Part shown: in pieces, positions 9,670-19,273 of the stretch | Numbering within the stretch: position 1 is the stretch's first letter | Layout of the letters: every line of letters begins with the position of its first letter | NCBI RefSeq assembly: GCF_015709525.1 | Contig: NZ_JADNRA010000036.1 | Location: 248,001-312,000, forward strand | DNA: 64,000 nucleotides | DNA from: Methylocystis sp. L43 | Lineage (GTDB): Bacteria; Pseudomonadota; Alphaproteobacteria; Rhizobiales; Beijerinckiaceae | Reading direction: 5' to 3' | Position numbers and translations under genes: made by a program | The notes under the pieces: generated by a model | What the model was told of the DNA's origin: nothing | Databases searched by the model: none | Seen by the model: only the letters and a program-made list of their open reading frames with translations

Positions 9670-10771
9670 GACCGTTTCCGTTGCCATTTGCGCTGCGCTG
9701 GGCAAATCGGCGCGCTTCTTCGCGTTGCCACTGCAGGGTATCCGGGAGCTTTGCGTAGAGATGCTCGAACATGGCGTCGGAGTTCAGCGGCGAGGCGTGC
9801 AAGTAGGCTGCAACCTCGCGATCGACCTCTTCCGCACACTCCTTGTGCAGCTCCGCCTCTTGCTCTTTCGACCAGGCGCCTTCGCTCACAAGGTAAGCGC
9901 GCAGCCGAGCGATCGGCTCGCGCGTCCACTGCGCGCGCACGACTTCTGGATCGCGATAGCGCGATGCGTCGTCGGCGGTGGTGTGATCGCCGAGCCTATA
10001 GGTGAGCGCTTCAATGAGCGTCGGTCCGCCGCCCGATCGCGCCTTGTCGATCGCCCGTCGCACGACTTCATGCACCGCAATGACGTCATTGCCGTCGACC
10101 TGACGCCCCTCGACGCCGGCGGCGACGCCCTTTTGCGCGAGAGTCTCCGCCGCGCTCTCAAGTTCCCGCGGCGTCGATATCGCCCAGCCATTATTGTTGA
10201 TGATGAACACGACAGGCGTTTTCCAGACTCCGGCCATGTTCAACGCTTCGTAAAAGGCGCCGTTGGAGGTGCCGCCGTCGCCGATGAACGTGACGACGAC
10301 GCGATCCTCCTTCCGCGCCATCAACGCGTAAGCCGCGCCGACCGCCTGCGGGGCCTGCGTGGCGACGGGGACGCAGTTTGGGAAGTCGCTTCGCGCATTC
10401 TTGAAATCGCTGCCGCGCTCGTCGCCGCCCCAATAGAGCAGACATTCGGACATCGCCATGCCGCGATAGAATTGCGCCGCATGATCTCGATAGGACGGCA
10501 CGAGCACGTCGCGTTCGTCCATCGCCGCGGCCGCCCCGACGCCGATCGCTTCCTGGCCGAGCGCCGACGCGAACGTGCCCAGCTGCCCGGTGCGTTGAAG
10601 ACTGATCGCCTTGTTGTCGAAGATTCTGGTTCGCGTCATCGCGCGATAGAATCGGACCAGTCGCTCGATATCTTTCGCCGAATTGCTGGCCGCCTTGCTG
10701 ATCTCGCCGCTCGGCGACAACAGCTGAACAAGATCCATATGGAGATCGAAGCCCATCTCAATGTTTCCCAT
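9662..10771 (-). CDS. 2-oxoacid dehydrogenase E1 component, alpha subunit
   Basis: This is the thiamin-diphosphate-binding subunit that decarboxylates the 2-oxoacid. The ThDP motif is GDGGTSNGAFYEALN followed by IINNN, and the phosphorylation-loop region YRLGDHTTADD is typical. AGGAG lies 7 nt before the ATG at 10771, giving 369 aa; upstream in-frame starts lack such a site. By sequence it resembles the PdhA subgroup often labelled pyruvate dehydrogenase. The neighbouring leucine dehydrogenase-like, mms and liu genes favour branched-chain 2-oxoacids. It heads the E1alpha-E1beta-E2 operon and is divergent from the amino-acid dehydrogenase. Confidence 0.9.
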   Translation of the reverse strand: MGNIEMGFDLHMDLVQLLSPSGEISKAASNSAKDIERLVRFYRAMTRTRIFDNKAISLQRTGQLGTFASALGQEAIGVGAAAAMDERDVLVPSYRDHAAQFYRGMAMSECLLYWGGDERGSDFKNARSDFPNCVPVATQAPQAVGAAYALMARKEDRVVVTFIGDGGTSNGAFYEALNMAGVWKTPVVFIINNNGWAISTPRELESAAETLAQKGVAAGVEGRQVDGNDVIAVHEVVRRAIDKARSGGGPTLIEALTYRLGDHTTADDASRYRDPEVVRAQWTREPIARLRAYLVSEGAWSKEQEAELHKECAEEVDREVAAYLHASPLNSDAMFEHLYAKLPDTLQWQREEARRFAQRSANGNGNGHG

Positions 10772-10920
10772 CGCCCCGCTCCTGATGAGCGAAGTAGCGC
10801 GGCGATACGCGAGGTCACGGCTCTGCGACATTTTTTTTGGCGATTTCCCGGCGCCGCAGCGCAGGAAAAGGGGCTCAGCTGCGGGCTTGACTGTATGGCC
10901 GATTGTCCAATTTACCGATC

Positions 10921-12042
10921 ATGCCCGCCAAATCGGAAATCGATCCTTTCTCATTTCGAGACGAATTTGGCCCCGCGAAGATCGTCCACATCTGGTCGCC
11001 TTCGGTCGAACTGCGCGCCGTCGTCGTCATCGACAATGTCGCCGCAGGTCCCGCCATCGGCGGCACACGTATGGCGCCGGACGTCAGCGTCACGGAGTGC
11101 TTCCGACTCGCTCGGGCGATGACTTTGAAGAACGCGGCCTGCGGATTGCCGCATGGCGGCGCAAAATCCGTGATTTTCGGCGATCCCGATATGGCGCCGG
11201 CCGACAAAGAACGGCTCATTCGCGTGTTCGCCAAATCCATTGAGCAGCTCGTCGACTATATTCCCGGACCCGACATGGGCACGGACGAGACGGCGATGGC
11301 CTGGGTGCATGACGAAATCGGCCGCTCGGTCGGTCTCCCGGCGGAGATTGGCGGCATTCCTCTCGATGAAATCGGAGCCACGGGTTTTGGCGTGATGATC
11401 GCTGCCTGCGCAGCCGCGCCCTTCGCCGATGTTTCACTAGGCGGAGCGCGCATCGTCGTGCAGGGGTTTGGCGCCGTGGGCATACACGCTGCGCGGTTTC
11501 TGGCGAGCAAAGGCGCGCGAATGGTCGGCGTATCCGACAGCCGCGGCGCGGTGGCTGACGAGGATGGGCTCGATATCGAGGCGCTCGCCGCGTTGAAGCG
11601 CCAGGGCAAGAGCGTCGGCGATCTGGAGCGCGCGCGCGCCATCGACCCCGAGTCGCTCATCGCCTTGCCTTGCGAGATCTTCATCCCGGCTGCGCGCCCC
11701 GACGTGCTGCGCGCGGACAATGTTGACATGCTCGACTGTAAATTGGTGGTGCAGGGCGCGAATATTCCCGCCACCGTCGAGGCGGAACGCATGATGTTCG
11801 CGCGGGGAATCGTCAGCGTCCCGGATTTCATCGCCAACGCCGGCGGCGTGATCTGCGCGAGCATTGAATATAGCGGCGGCGGCGAAGCGGCGGCCTTCGC
11901 GGCGATAGAGGAAAAAATCGGGCGCAACACGCGGCTCTCGCTGGAGCGGTCGCGCGCCGAGAGCGTCTCTCCTGTCAACGCCGCGATGGAACTTTCGACC
12001 GACCGGCTGCGCAAGATCATGCAACTGAGGCGCTGGGGCTAG
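10921..12042 (+). CDS. Glu/Leu/Phe/Val dehydrogenase, probably leucine dehydrogenase
   Basis: This NAD-dependent oxidative deaminase would convert branched-chain amino acids to 2-oxoacids, feeding the divergent 2-oxoacid dehydrogenase. The 373-aa protein has the N-terminal substrate domain with the catalytic Lys in GLPHGGAKSVI (about Lys82) and a C-terminal Rossmann domain with GFGAVG. Its length fits leucine/phenylalanine dehydrogenases and not hexameric glutamate dehydrogenases (about 450 aa). The ATG at 10921 is preferred to an in-frame TTG 18 nt upstream. Its 3' end overlaps the convergent thiolase by 4 nt. Confidence 0.88.
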   Translation: MPAKSEIDPFSFRDEFGPAKIVHIWSPSVELRAVVVIDNVAAGPAIGGTRMAPDVSVTECFRLARAMTLKNAACGLPHGGAKSVIFGDPDMAPADKERLIRVFAKSIEQLVDYIPGPDMGTDETAMAWVHDEIGRSVGLPAEIGGIPLDEIGATGFGVMIAACAAAPFADVSLGGARIVVQGFGAVGIHAARFLASKGARMVGVSDSRGAVADEDGLDIEALAALKRQGKSVGDLERARAIDPESLIALPCEIFIPAARPDVLRADNVDMLDCKLVVQGANIPATVEAERMMFARGIVSVPDFIANAGGVICASIEYSGGGEAAAFAAIEEKIGRNTRLSLERSRAESVSPVNAAMELSTDRLRKIMQLRRWG

Positions 12043-13229
12043 GCCGGACGCTCGATCGCCATCGCGGTCGCTTCTCCGCCGCCGATGCAGAGCGCCGCCA
12101 CGCCCCTTTTTAGGCCTTTAGCTTCCAGAGCGGCGAGAAGCGTGACGATGATCCGTGCGCCCGACGCGCCGATCGGATGGCCGAGCGCGCAGGCGCCGCC
12201 ACGGACATTGACCTTCTCATGCGGCAAGTCCAGTTCGCGCATCGCCGCCATGGCGACGACGGCGAATGCTTCATTGATCTCGAAGAGGTCGACGTCGTTC
12301 GCCGCCCAGCCCACCCGGTCCAGGAGTTTGCGGATCGCTTCGATCGGCATGACGGAAAAGCGGCTCGGCGCGCCTGCGACCGTGACATAGCCACGAATGA
12401 CGGCGAGCGGCGTCGCGCCGGCGCGCTCGGCCTCGTCGACGCGCATCAGCGCGAGCGCCGCCGCGCCGTCGGATATCGCGCTGGCGTTGGCGGCGGTGAT
12501 CGTGCCGTCCTCCCTGAAGGCCGGTTTCAGCCGGGCGATATCCTGCGCCTTGGCCTTGCCGGGCAGCTCGTCGCTGGCGATGGCGCGCGCGTTGCCGCCT
12601 TTTCCCAGGGTTATTGGCGCGATCTCCTGCGCGAAAGAGTCGTCGCTCGTTGCGCGTTGCGCGCGCGCCAGCGACGTCGACGCATATTGGTCCTGCATCT
12701 CGCGGGTAAATTGATACTCCGTCGCGCAATCCTCCGCGAAGGAGCCCATCAGCCGACCCTTTTCGTAGGCGTCCTCCAGACCGTCCAGAAACATGTGATC
12801 GAGGACCTTGCGGTGTCCCATTCGATAACCGGTGCGCGCGCGATCGAGCAGATAAGGCGCGTTGCTCATGCTCTCCATGCCGCCAGCGACCGCGATCCGC
12901 GCGCCTCCAACGGCGAGCTGGTCGCTCGCGAGCATCACCGCCTTCATTCCAGAGCCGCACATCTTGTTGATGGTGACGGCGCCCGTCGTCTCCGGCAACC
13001 CGGCGCCGAGCGCCGCCTGCCGCGCCGGGGCCTGGCCAAGGCCTGCCGAAAGCACGCAGCCCATGACGACTTCGTCGATGTCGTTCGGCGCCAGGCCGGC
13101 GCGGGTCACCGCCGCCTCGATGGCGTGCGCGCCGAGCTGCGGCGCCGAAACGTCCTTCAATTCTCCCAGAAACGCGCCGATCGGGGTGCGCGCGGCGCCG
13201 ACGATGGCGACCGGTGCGGCAGCGCTCAT
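12039..13229 (-). CDS. Acetyl-CoA C-acetyltransferase (thiolase)
   Basis: This 396-aa thiolase-II type enzyme probably cleaves or forms acetoacetyl-CoA, linking the acetoacetate released by HMG-CoA lyase and fumarylacetoacetase to acetyl-CoA. The nucleophilic Cys91 is in NKMCGSGM, the catalytic His in CALGHPIG, and the second Cys in ALCIGGG. It lies downstream of the valine/leucine genes in the same direction, 25 bp after the HIBCH gene start region. A 2-methylacetoacetyl-CoA thiolase role in isoleucine degradation is also possible. Confidence 0.92.
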   Translation of the reverse strand: MSAAAPVAIVGAARTPIGAFLGELKDVSAPQLGAHAIEAAVTRAGLAPNDIDEVVMGCVLSAGLGQAPARQAALGAGLPETTGAVTINKMCGSGMKAVMLASDQLAVGGARIAVAGGMESMSNAPYLLDRARTGYRMGHRKVLDHMFLDGLEDAYEKGRLMGSFAEDCATEYQFTREMQDQYASTSLARAQRATSDDSFAQEIAPITLGKGGNARAIASDELPGKAKAQDIARLKPAFREDGTITAANASAISDGAAALALMRVDEAERAGATPLAVIRGYVTVAGAPSRFSVMPIEAIRKLLDRVGWAANDVDLFEINEAFAVVAMAAMRELDLPHEKVNVRGGACALGHPIGASGARIIVTLLAALEAKGLKRGVAALCIGGGEATAMAIERPA

Positions 13230-13254
13230 GACAATCTCCTCATCGGCTGGCGAG

Positions 13255-14328
13255 CTAACCCCTCCAAGCGGAATATGGGGTCGAATCCCAACTTTTGAAC
13301 GCCGGCAGCGGCGTGTCGTCCCCGGCGAGAATGTTTTCGACGATTTTGTCGCTCACCACGTCGAGCCGGTCCGGAGACCATCTCGGGCGCCGGTCCTTGT
13401 CGATGATCGCGGCGCGGATGCCTTCATAAAGATCATGGGTCGACAGCATACGGCACGCCGCCTTGAATTCGTTCGTGAGGCACGTCTCGACGTCAGGCGC
13501 TCCCGCGGCGCGCAGCAGCAATGCGCGCGTCACTTTCAGCGCCGTCGGCGACTTCGCGCCGATGTCCTCCGCCGCACGCAACGAGAATTCCGACCCTTCA
13601 CGCTCGAAGGCGGCGACCACGTCTGCGACGTTCTCATGCGCCGTCGCTGCAGCGAGCAACGGCCTGTGCAGCGAGAGTCGGCCGCTCCCTGGGTGGCGGG
13701 CGAGGCGCCGCAAGGCAACATCGACGTCTTCGGCGGCTCCTATCGTCGCCAGCGTGTCGATCAGCGGCGAAATGTCCTCCGCATGAATTAGAACATCCGC
13801 AAGACCGGCCTCTATCGCGTCCGCCGCCGCCACCGACGTCGCCGAAAGCGCCAGATAGGCGCCGATTTCGCGCGCTCTCGAAAGAAGCCAGGTCGCGCCA
13901 ACGTCAGGAAGGAATCCAATGCCGACCTCCGGCATCGCGACGCGGCTTCGCTCCGTGACCACTCGCCGGTTGCCATGCGCAGATATGCCCACGCCGCCGC
14001 CCATCACGACGCCATCCATGATCACGACATAGGGTTTGGGAAAGGAGGCGATGCGGGCGTTCAGCGCATATTCCTCGCGCCAAAAGTCGGCGAAAAGCCG
14101 CTTTTGCGAGCGCTCCAGTTCGTAAAGAATCCTCACATCGCCGCCAGCGCACAGACCGCGATCGCCGGCCCCTGTGACGAGCACGGCGCTGACGCTTGGG
14201 TCGCTCCCGAAGTCGTCAAGCGCGCGCCGGAACTCGCGCACCATCGGCAGCGTCAGCGTGTTGAGCGCCTGTGGTCTGTTGAGGAGGATACGTCCGAGAC
14301 GGCCCTCTCGCGAAGCGACGAGATCCAT
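13255..14328 (-). CDS. 3-hydroxyisobutyryl-CoA hydrolase
   Basis: This is a crotonase-superfamily thioesterase, 357 aa, which releases 3-hydroxyisobutyrate from its CoA ester in valine catabolism and supplies MmsB. The oxyanion-hole glycines are in GLCAGGDVR and MGGGVGIS; the HIBCH-type acidic residues are in PEVGIGFLPDVG. The protein is about 90 aa longer than a standard enoyl-CoA hydratase, which matches the HIBCH subfamily. It begins 4 nt after the stop of the acyl-CoA dehydrogenase gene. Confidence 0.92.
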   Translation of the reverse strand: MDLVASREGRLGRILLNRPQALNTLTLPMVREFRRALDDFGSDPSVSAVLVTGAGDRGLCAGGDVRILYELERSQKRLFADFWREEYALNARIASFPKPYVVIMDGVVMGGGVGISAHGNRRVVTERSRVAMPEVGIGFLPDVGATWLLSRAREIGAYLALSATSVAAADAIEAGLADVLIHAEDISPLIDTLATIGAAEDVDVALRRLARHPGSGRLSLHRPLLAAATAHENVADVVAAFEREGSEFSLRAAEDIGAKSPTALKVTRALLLRAAGAPDVETCLTNEFKAACRMLSTHDLYEGIRAAIIDKDRRPRWSPDRLDVVSDKIVENILAGDDTPLPAFKSWDSTPYSAWRG

Positions 14329-14332
14329 AAGC

Positions 14333-15484
14333 TCACTTCAATAACGAGCGCGCGATGATGACGCGCATGATTTCATTCGTGCCTTCGAGAATTTGATGGA
14401 CGCGAAGGTCGCGAACAATCTTCTCGACGCCATATTCGCTAAGATATCCGTAGCCGCCATGCAATTGCAGCGCCTCATTGGCCACCACGAAGCCCGCGTC
14501 GGTCACGACGCGCTTGGCCATGGCGCATAGCGTCGTGGCGTCTGGCGCCTTGACGTCAAGCGCCGCCGCCGCGCGCCAAAGGAATATGCGCGAGACTTCA
14601 AGCTGCGTGGCCATATCCGCGAGCCGGAACTGCAGCGCCTGGAACTCGTCGAGCGCGCGTCCGAACGCCTTGCGGCTCGCCATGTAGCGCAGACTATGGT
14701 CGAAGGCCGATTGCGCCCCGCCAAGCGAACAGGCGGCGATGTTGAGCCGCCCACCATCGAGCGCGGCCATGGCGATCTTGAATCCGTCGCCCTCGCGTCC
14801 GATGAGATTTTCGGCCGGCACGCGGCAGTCGTCGAAGATGACGGCGCGCGTCGGCTGGGCGTTCCAGCCCATTTTTCGCTCGAGCGCGCCAAAACTGAGG
14901 CCTGGCGCGCCACCCTCGACGACGAAGGCCGAAATGCCTTGCGGCCCCGACTCGCCGGTACGCGCCATGACCACATAGAGATGGTCGGCGCCGCCCGCGC
15001 CGGCGCCCGAGATAAACTGCTTCGCGCCATTCAAGACGTAGTGATCGCCGCTGCGCCGCGCCTGCGTGCGTAGCGCCGCAGCGTCCGAACCGCTGCCCGA
15101 TTCCGTCAGGCAGTAGCTCGAGAGAACCTCCATCGTGGCGAGCTTTGGCAGCCATGCATCGATCTGGCGTTCGGTTCCGAAAGCGTCGATCAGGCCCGCG
15201 CACATATTGTGAATCGAGAGATAAGCGGCGATCGTCGGACAGCCCATTGCGAGCGCCTCGAAGATCAGCACACCGTCAAAGCGCGTCAGCCCCGTGCCGC
15301 CGGAAGCCTCTCGCACAAAGATCGCCGCCATGCCGAGCGCCGCCGCCTCGCGCAGCGTGTCTGTCGGAAACACATGCTCGCGGTCCCAGTCGAGAGCAAA
15401 GGGCGCAAGGCGATCGCGTCCGAAGTCTCGCGCCAATTCACGAATGGCTTGCTGCTCGGCGCTCAATTCGAAATAGGACGACAT
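14333..15484 (-). CDS. Acyl-CoA dehydrogenase, probably isobutyryl-CoA dehydrogenase
   Basis: This FAD enzyme probably oxidises isobutyryl-CoA to methacrylyl-CoA. The 383-aa protein has the three acyl-CoA dehydrogenase domains; signatures include YCLTESGSGSD, the FAD/dimer segment LQLHGGYGYL, and the catalytic Glu in ILEGTNEIM near the C-terminus. Glu in this position and the adjacent HIBCH gene support the isobutyryl-CoA (ACAD8-like) assignment. The ATG at 15484 is preferred; an in-frame GTG 12 nt upstream is the alternative. Confidence 0.88.
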   Translation of the reverse strand: MSSYFELSAEQQAIRELARDFGRDRLAPFALDWDREHVFPTDTLREAAALGMAAIFVREASGGTGLTRFDGVLIFEALAMGCPTIAAYLSIHNMCAGLIDAFGTERQIDAWLPKLATMEVLSSYCLTESGSGSDAAALRTQARRSGDHYVLNGAKQFISGAGAGGADHLYVVMARTGESGPQGISAFVVEGGAPGLSFGALERKMGWNAQPTRAVIFDDCRVPAENLIGREGDGFKIAMAALDGGRLNIAACSLGGAQSAFDHSLRYMASRKAFGRALDEFQALQFRLADMATQLEVSRIFLWRAAAALDVKAPDATTLCAMAKRVVTDAGFVVANEALQLHGGYGYLSEYGVEKIVRDLRVHQILEGTNEIMRVIIARSLLK

Positions 15485-15510
15485 TCGGCCATTCACCGCA
15501 ATTGTTGACG

Positions 15511-16470
15511 TTAATCTGTCGCGTCGAAGCTTTTTGGCAAGTCAGCGACGCAAGGGGCTTCAGTCGGATCGCCGCATCTGGCGGCATAGGCTTGCGCCAC
15601 ACGGCTCGCCGGCACGCGCTTCAACTCGCGGCAGGCGAAAGCTCCGGCCTCCAAGAGTCGATCGAGCGACACGCCGGTTTCAACGTCCATTCGCTCAAGC
15701 ATATAGACGACGTCCTCGGTCGCTACATTTCCGGCGGCGCCGGGCGCAAAAGGACATCCGCCAAGGCCGGCGACCGAACTGTCGACAACGCTGACGCCGA
15801 CTTCGAGGCACGCGAAAATATTGGCGAGCGCCTGTCCGTAGGTGTCGTGAAAATGCACCGCGATTTTGTCGAGCGGCGCGACGCGCGCCACTCTTTCGAC
15901 CATTCGGCGGGCGGGCAGCGGCGCGCCCACGCCGATCGTATCGCCGAGCGAGACCTCGAAGCAGCCCATTTCCAGAAGAGCGGAGGCGACCGACGCCACT
16001 CGACCGCTATCGACCTCTCCTTCGTACGGACAGCCTAAGACGCAGGAAATGTAGCCACGGGCCATGACGCCGTATCGCCGGGCTTCCGCGACGACTTTGG
16101 CATATCGCGTGAGACTTTCCTCGATCGAGCAATTGATATTGCGCTTTGAAAACGTCTCCGACGCCGCAGCGAACACAGCGATCTCGTCCGCCCCGGCCGC
16201 AAGCGCCGCCGCGAGTCCGCGCAGGTTTGGAACCAGCACGCTCAGCCGCAGATTTTGCCTTGGCGCAAGCGCAAGAGTCTCATCCGTGTGCGCCATCTGC
16301 GGCACGGCCGTAGGGGAGACGAAACTTCCGGCTTCGATGCGCGATAGGCCCGCGGCCGCAAGACGGCTGATGAGTTCGGCCCGGGTCTGCGGCGACAACG
16401 TCACCGTCTCGTTCTGCAGGCCGTCGCGAGGGCCGACCTCCACGATGCTGATGCGCGCAGGAAAGCTCAC
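15511..16470 (-). CDS. liuE: Hydroxymethylglutaryl-CoA lyase
   Basis: This enzyme cleaves HMG-CoA to acetyl-CoA and acetoacetate, the last step of leucine degradation. The 319-aa TIM barrel shows the N-terminal VGPRDGLQNE, the metal-binding HFHDTYGQ, and the active-site Cys loop GLGGCPFAPGAAGN. The start overlaps the stop of the biotin carboxylase gene by 4 nt (ATGA). Together with the following genes it reproduces the liu order in transcription direction. Confidence 0.95.
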   Translation of the reverse strand: MSFPARISIVEVGPRDGLQNETVTLSPQTRAELISRLAAAGLSRIEAGSFVSPTAVPQMAHTDETLALAPRQNLRLSVLVPNLRGLAAALAAGADEIAVFAAASETFSKRNINCSIEESLTRYAKVVAEARRYGVMARGYISCVLGCPYEGEVDSGRVASVASALLEMGCFEVSLGDTIGVGAPLPARRMVERVARVAPLDKIAVHFHDTYGQALANIFACLEVGVSVVDSSVAGLGGCPFAPGAAGNVATEDVVYMLERMDVETGVSLDRLLEAGAFACRELKRVPASRVAQAYAARCGDPTEAPCVADLPKSFDATD

Positions 16471-18473
16471 TCCTCGTCCTTTCGCAGGATCGTGACGAGT
16501 TCGGCGCCTTCGATCGCCATGTCCCCCACTTCGCAGGCGACGCTTTTGACGACGCCATCGCGCGGCGCGGCCATGGCAATCTCCATTTTCATCGCCTCCA
16601 AGACGACGAGCGTCTCGCCTTTGCTGACGGCGTCGCCCGGCTTCACCGCAACTCGCGTGACGGTCGCCGGCATCGGGGCCAGCACTTGCTCGTTCGATGG
16701 TCCTTCACTTTGCGAGGAGGTTGCCGCTTTCGCCCAGTGGATCACATAGTTTTTCCCGCGCAGAATGACGACAAGGCCATGATCCAAAGCGACTGTTGAG
16801 ACTTCGTGCTTAACGCCGTCCACAAGCAACGAGAGGCGACCTGCGACAGTTTGAACGCCAACTTCCGTGACCGCGTCGCCAAAATTCAGCAGGAAGCCGC
16901 CGTCCTGCGGACGCATGATGTGTGCAACAAGCGTCCGGCCCGCATGCGTCACCCTGAGTTCATGATCAGCGCGCTCGTAGAGCCGCCACGCGTCCGTTCC
17001 GGCCCAGGGCGACCAATCGTCGCCGAGCGATCTACTCGCTTCAAGCGCGGAGCGCCGAGAGTCGGCCAGGAAAACCGCTGCCGCCGCCGCAAGAAGGACG
17101 CGGTCGCAATCCGTGCTCGGAACCGCGGCGCACGTCAGCATAGCGATATTGCTCCCGACATATTCCGTGTCGTAATCGCCGGCCGCCATCGCGTCGCTTT
17201 TGGAGATGGCCCGCAGCAGATCGAGATTTGTGGCGACGCCAACGATCTCGACCGCGTCTAGTCCCCCCTGCAGGCGACGCAACGCCTGCTCGCGATTTTC
17301 GCCGAAGACGATGAGTTTCGCCAACAGCGAATCATAATAGGGCGTGACGCGATCCCCGGCGCGCACGCCTGAGTCGATGCGCAAGAAAGGCGTTTCCCGC
17401 GGCGCACGAAAATGGGCGATCTCGCCAACCGAAGGCATGAACCCGCGCGCAGGATCTTCCGCGCAGATCCGCGCTTCAATTGCGCAGCCGCTCATCCTCA
17501 GGTCGCTCTGCGTCAAGGGAAGCGGCGCGCCACAGGCGACGCGCAACTGCCATTCGACGAGATCCTGCTTCGAGACCATCTCGGTGACAGGATGTTCGAC
17601 CTGCAGCCGCGTGTTCATCTCGAGAAAATAGAAGTGGTCTTCTCCGACGAGAAATTCGACCGTGCCTGCGCCGGTGTAGCCAGCGGCGCGGGCGGCGCGG
17701 ATCGCCGCGTCGCTCATCCGCGCACGTAACGAGGGCGTTAGACCGGGCGCGGGCGTTTCTTCAATGATCTTTTGGTGGCGGCGCTGCATCGAACAGTCGC
17801 GCTCAAGAAAAGATACGACGTTGCCATGGGAGTCCGCGAAAATCTGGATTTCGACGTGCTTATAGCCCGAGAAATATTTCTCGATGAACAGCGTGTCATC
17901 GCCGAAGGCGGCGCCCGCTTCACGCCGCGCGCTTTCGATCGCCGACGACAATTCTTCCGGCGCGCGCACAATGCGCATGCCCCTGCCGCCGCCGCCGGCG
18001 GACGCCTTCACGAGCACTGGAAGGCCGATGGCGCGCGCCGCTTCGCACAATTCAGCGTCGTCGCCCCCGGACGACCCCGGCGCCACAGGCACCCCTGCCC
18101 GCACCATCGCGGCCTTGGCCTCGCTCTTGGAGCCAAGCAGCCGCATCGCGTGGGGCGGAGGCCCGACAAAGATCAACCCATTGGCCAGGCAGGCTTCGGC
18201 GAAGTCCGCATTCTCGGCCAGGAAACCATAGCCCGGATGTACGGCGTCCGACCCGGAACGATGCGCAATTTCGATGATCTTCCCGATCGACAGATAACTG
18301 TCGCGCGCCGGCGCGGGTCCGAGAAGATAGGCTTCATCGGCCAGTTCGACATGCAACGCATGTGCGTCGACTTCGGAATAAACGGCGACGGACGCGACGC
18401 CCAGCCTTTTCGCGGTACGTATGATTCGGCAAGCGATCTCGCCGCGATTCGCGATGAGGAGCTTACGCATCAT
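16467..18473 (-). CDS. liuD: Methylcrotonyl-CoA carboxylase, biotin-containing alpha subunit
   Basis: This subunit carboxylates its own biotin (ATP, bicarbonate) and hands the carboxyl group to the beta subunit for 3-methylcrotonyl-CoA. The 668-aa protein opens with LLIANRGEIACRIIRTA and has an ATP-grasp biotin carboxylase domain (KASAGGGGRGMR, EMNTRLQVEHPVTE), a linker, and a C-terminal biotinyl domain with the modified Lys in EAMKMEIAM. Adjacent ATGs at 18473 and 18470 are possible starts; the first lies 1 nt after the hydratase stop. The frame is open further upstream but there overlaps liuC. Context separates it from a propionyl-CoA carboxylase. Confidence 0.94.
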   Translation of the reverse strand: MMRKLLIANRGEIACRIIRTAKRLGVASVAVYSEVDAHALHVELADEAYLLGPAPARDSYLSIGKIIEIAHRSGSDAVHPGYGFLAENADFAEACLANGLIFVGPPPHAMRLLGSKSEAKAAMVRAGVPVAPGSSGGDDAELCEAARAIGLPVLVKASAGGGGRGMRIVRAPEELSSAIESARREAGAAFGDDTLFIEKYFSGYKHVEIQIFADSHGNVVSFLERDCSMQRRHQKIIEETPAPGLTPSLRARMSDAAIRAARAAGYTGAGTVEFLVGEDHFYFLEMNTRLQVEHPVTEMVSKQDLVEWQLRVACGAPLPLTQSDLRMSGCAIEARICAEDPARGFMPSVGEIAHFRAPRETPFLRIDSGVRAGDRVTPYYDSLLAKLIVFGENREQALRRLQGGLDAVEIVGVATNLDLLRAISKSDAMAAGDYDTEYVGSNIAMLTCAAVPSTDCDRVLLAAAAAVFLADSRRSALEASRSLGDDWSPWAGTDAWRLYERADHELRVTHAGRTLVAHIMRPQDGGFLLNFGDAVTEVGVQTVAGRLSLLVDGVKHEVSTVALDHGLVVILRGKNYVIHWAKAATSSQSEGPSNEQVLAPMPATVTRVAVKPGDAVSKGETLVVLEAMKMEIAMAAPRDGVVKSVACEVGDMAIEGAELVTILRKDEE

Positions 18474-18474
18474 C

Positions 18475-19263
18475 TCAATCGGCCGCGATCCAGTGCGGCG
18501 CTCTTTTTTCAAGAAAGGCTGAGAGACCTTCCTGCGCCTCCGCGCTCGATCGTCTTGCGGCGAGACGATGCGCGGCCTCGCGCAAGAGTTCCGCGTCGAC
18601 GCCGTGGCCATAGCATTCCGCAAAGAAGCTCTTGACGTCCGCCTGCGCGCCGGGCGCGCCGCGCAGCAAGTCCGCGACGATCGCCGCATGCGCCAAATTG
18701 ACCTCCAACCTTGGCGCCACACGATGGACGAGACCCAATTTCTGCGCCTCGGCGGCGGAAAAGCGCTCCGCTGTCAAAGCATATCGGCGCAGCTGCCGCA
18801 GGCCTATGGCCCGGATGAGAAAGGGCGCGACGATCGCCGGAAGCAAGCCCAGCCGCACCTCATTGAGCGAGAATGACGCGTCGTCGGCGGCCACGACGAT
18901 GTCGCAACACGCAAGCAGACCGACGCCTCCGCCGACGACGACGCCCTTGGCCAAGGCGATCGTCGGCTTTGACACCGTGTCCAAAACCCGCAGCATTCGG
19001 GCGAGCGCCAGGGCGTCCTGTTCATTGGCGCTCGATGAACGCTGCACGACGCGGATCATCGAGCCGATGTCGCCGCCGGCGCAAAAATAGTCTCCCGCGC
19101 CCTCAAGCGTAATGATGCGGACGTCCGCGCGCGCATCCAATTCTTCGAGCGCATTCTTCAGAAGGCCAATAAGCTCATAGTCGAGCGCATTGCGCTTGTC
19201 TGGACGGTTCAGCGTCAAAGTCGCGACGCCGTTCGCGTCAATCGATTGCAGCAAAGTCGTCAT
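18475..19263 (-). CDS. liuC: Methylglutaconyl-CoA hydratase (enoyl-CoA hydratase family)
   Basis: This 262-aa crotonase-family protein would hydrate 3-methylglutaconyl-CoA to HMG-CoA. The oxyanion-hole glycines are in DYFCAGGDIGSM and VVGGGVGLLACCD, and an acidic residue is in SLNEVRLGLLPA. The start at 19263 (MTTLLQSID) puts the gene 10 nt after the beta-subunit stop. The assignment as LiuC rests on its place between the two carboxylase subunit genes. Confidence 0.9.
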   Translation of the reverse strand: MTTLLQSIDANGVATLTLNRPDKRNALDYELIGLLKNALEELDARADVRIITLEGAGDYFCAGGDIGSMIRVVQRSSSANEQDALALARMLRVLDTVSKPTIALAKGVVVGGGVGLLACCDIVVAADDASFSLNEVRLGLLPAIVAPFLIRAIGLRQLRRYALTAERFSAAEAQKLGLVHRVAPRLEVNLAHAAIVADLLRGAPGAQADVKSFFAECYGHGVDAELLREAAHRLAARRSSAEAQEGLSAFLEKRAPHWIAAD

Positions 19264-19273
19264 TGCACATGAC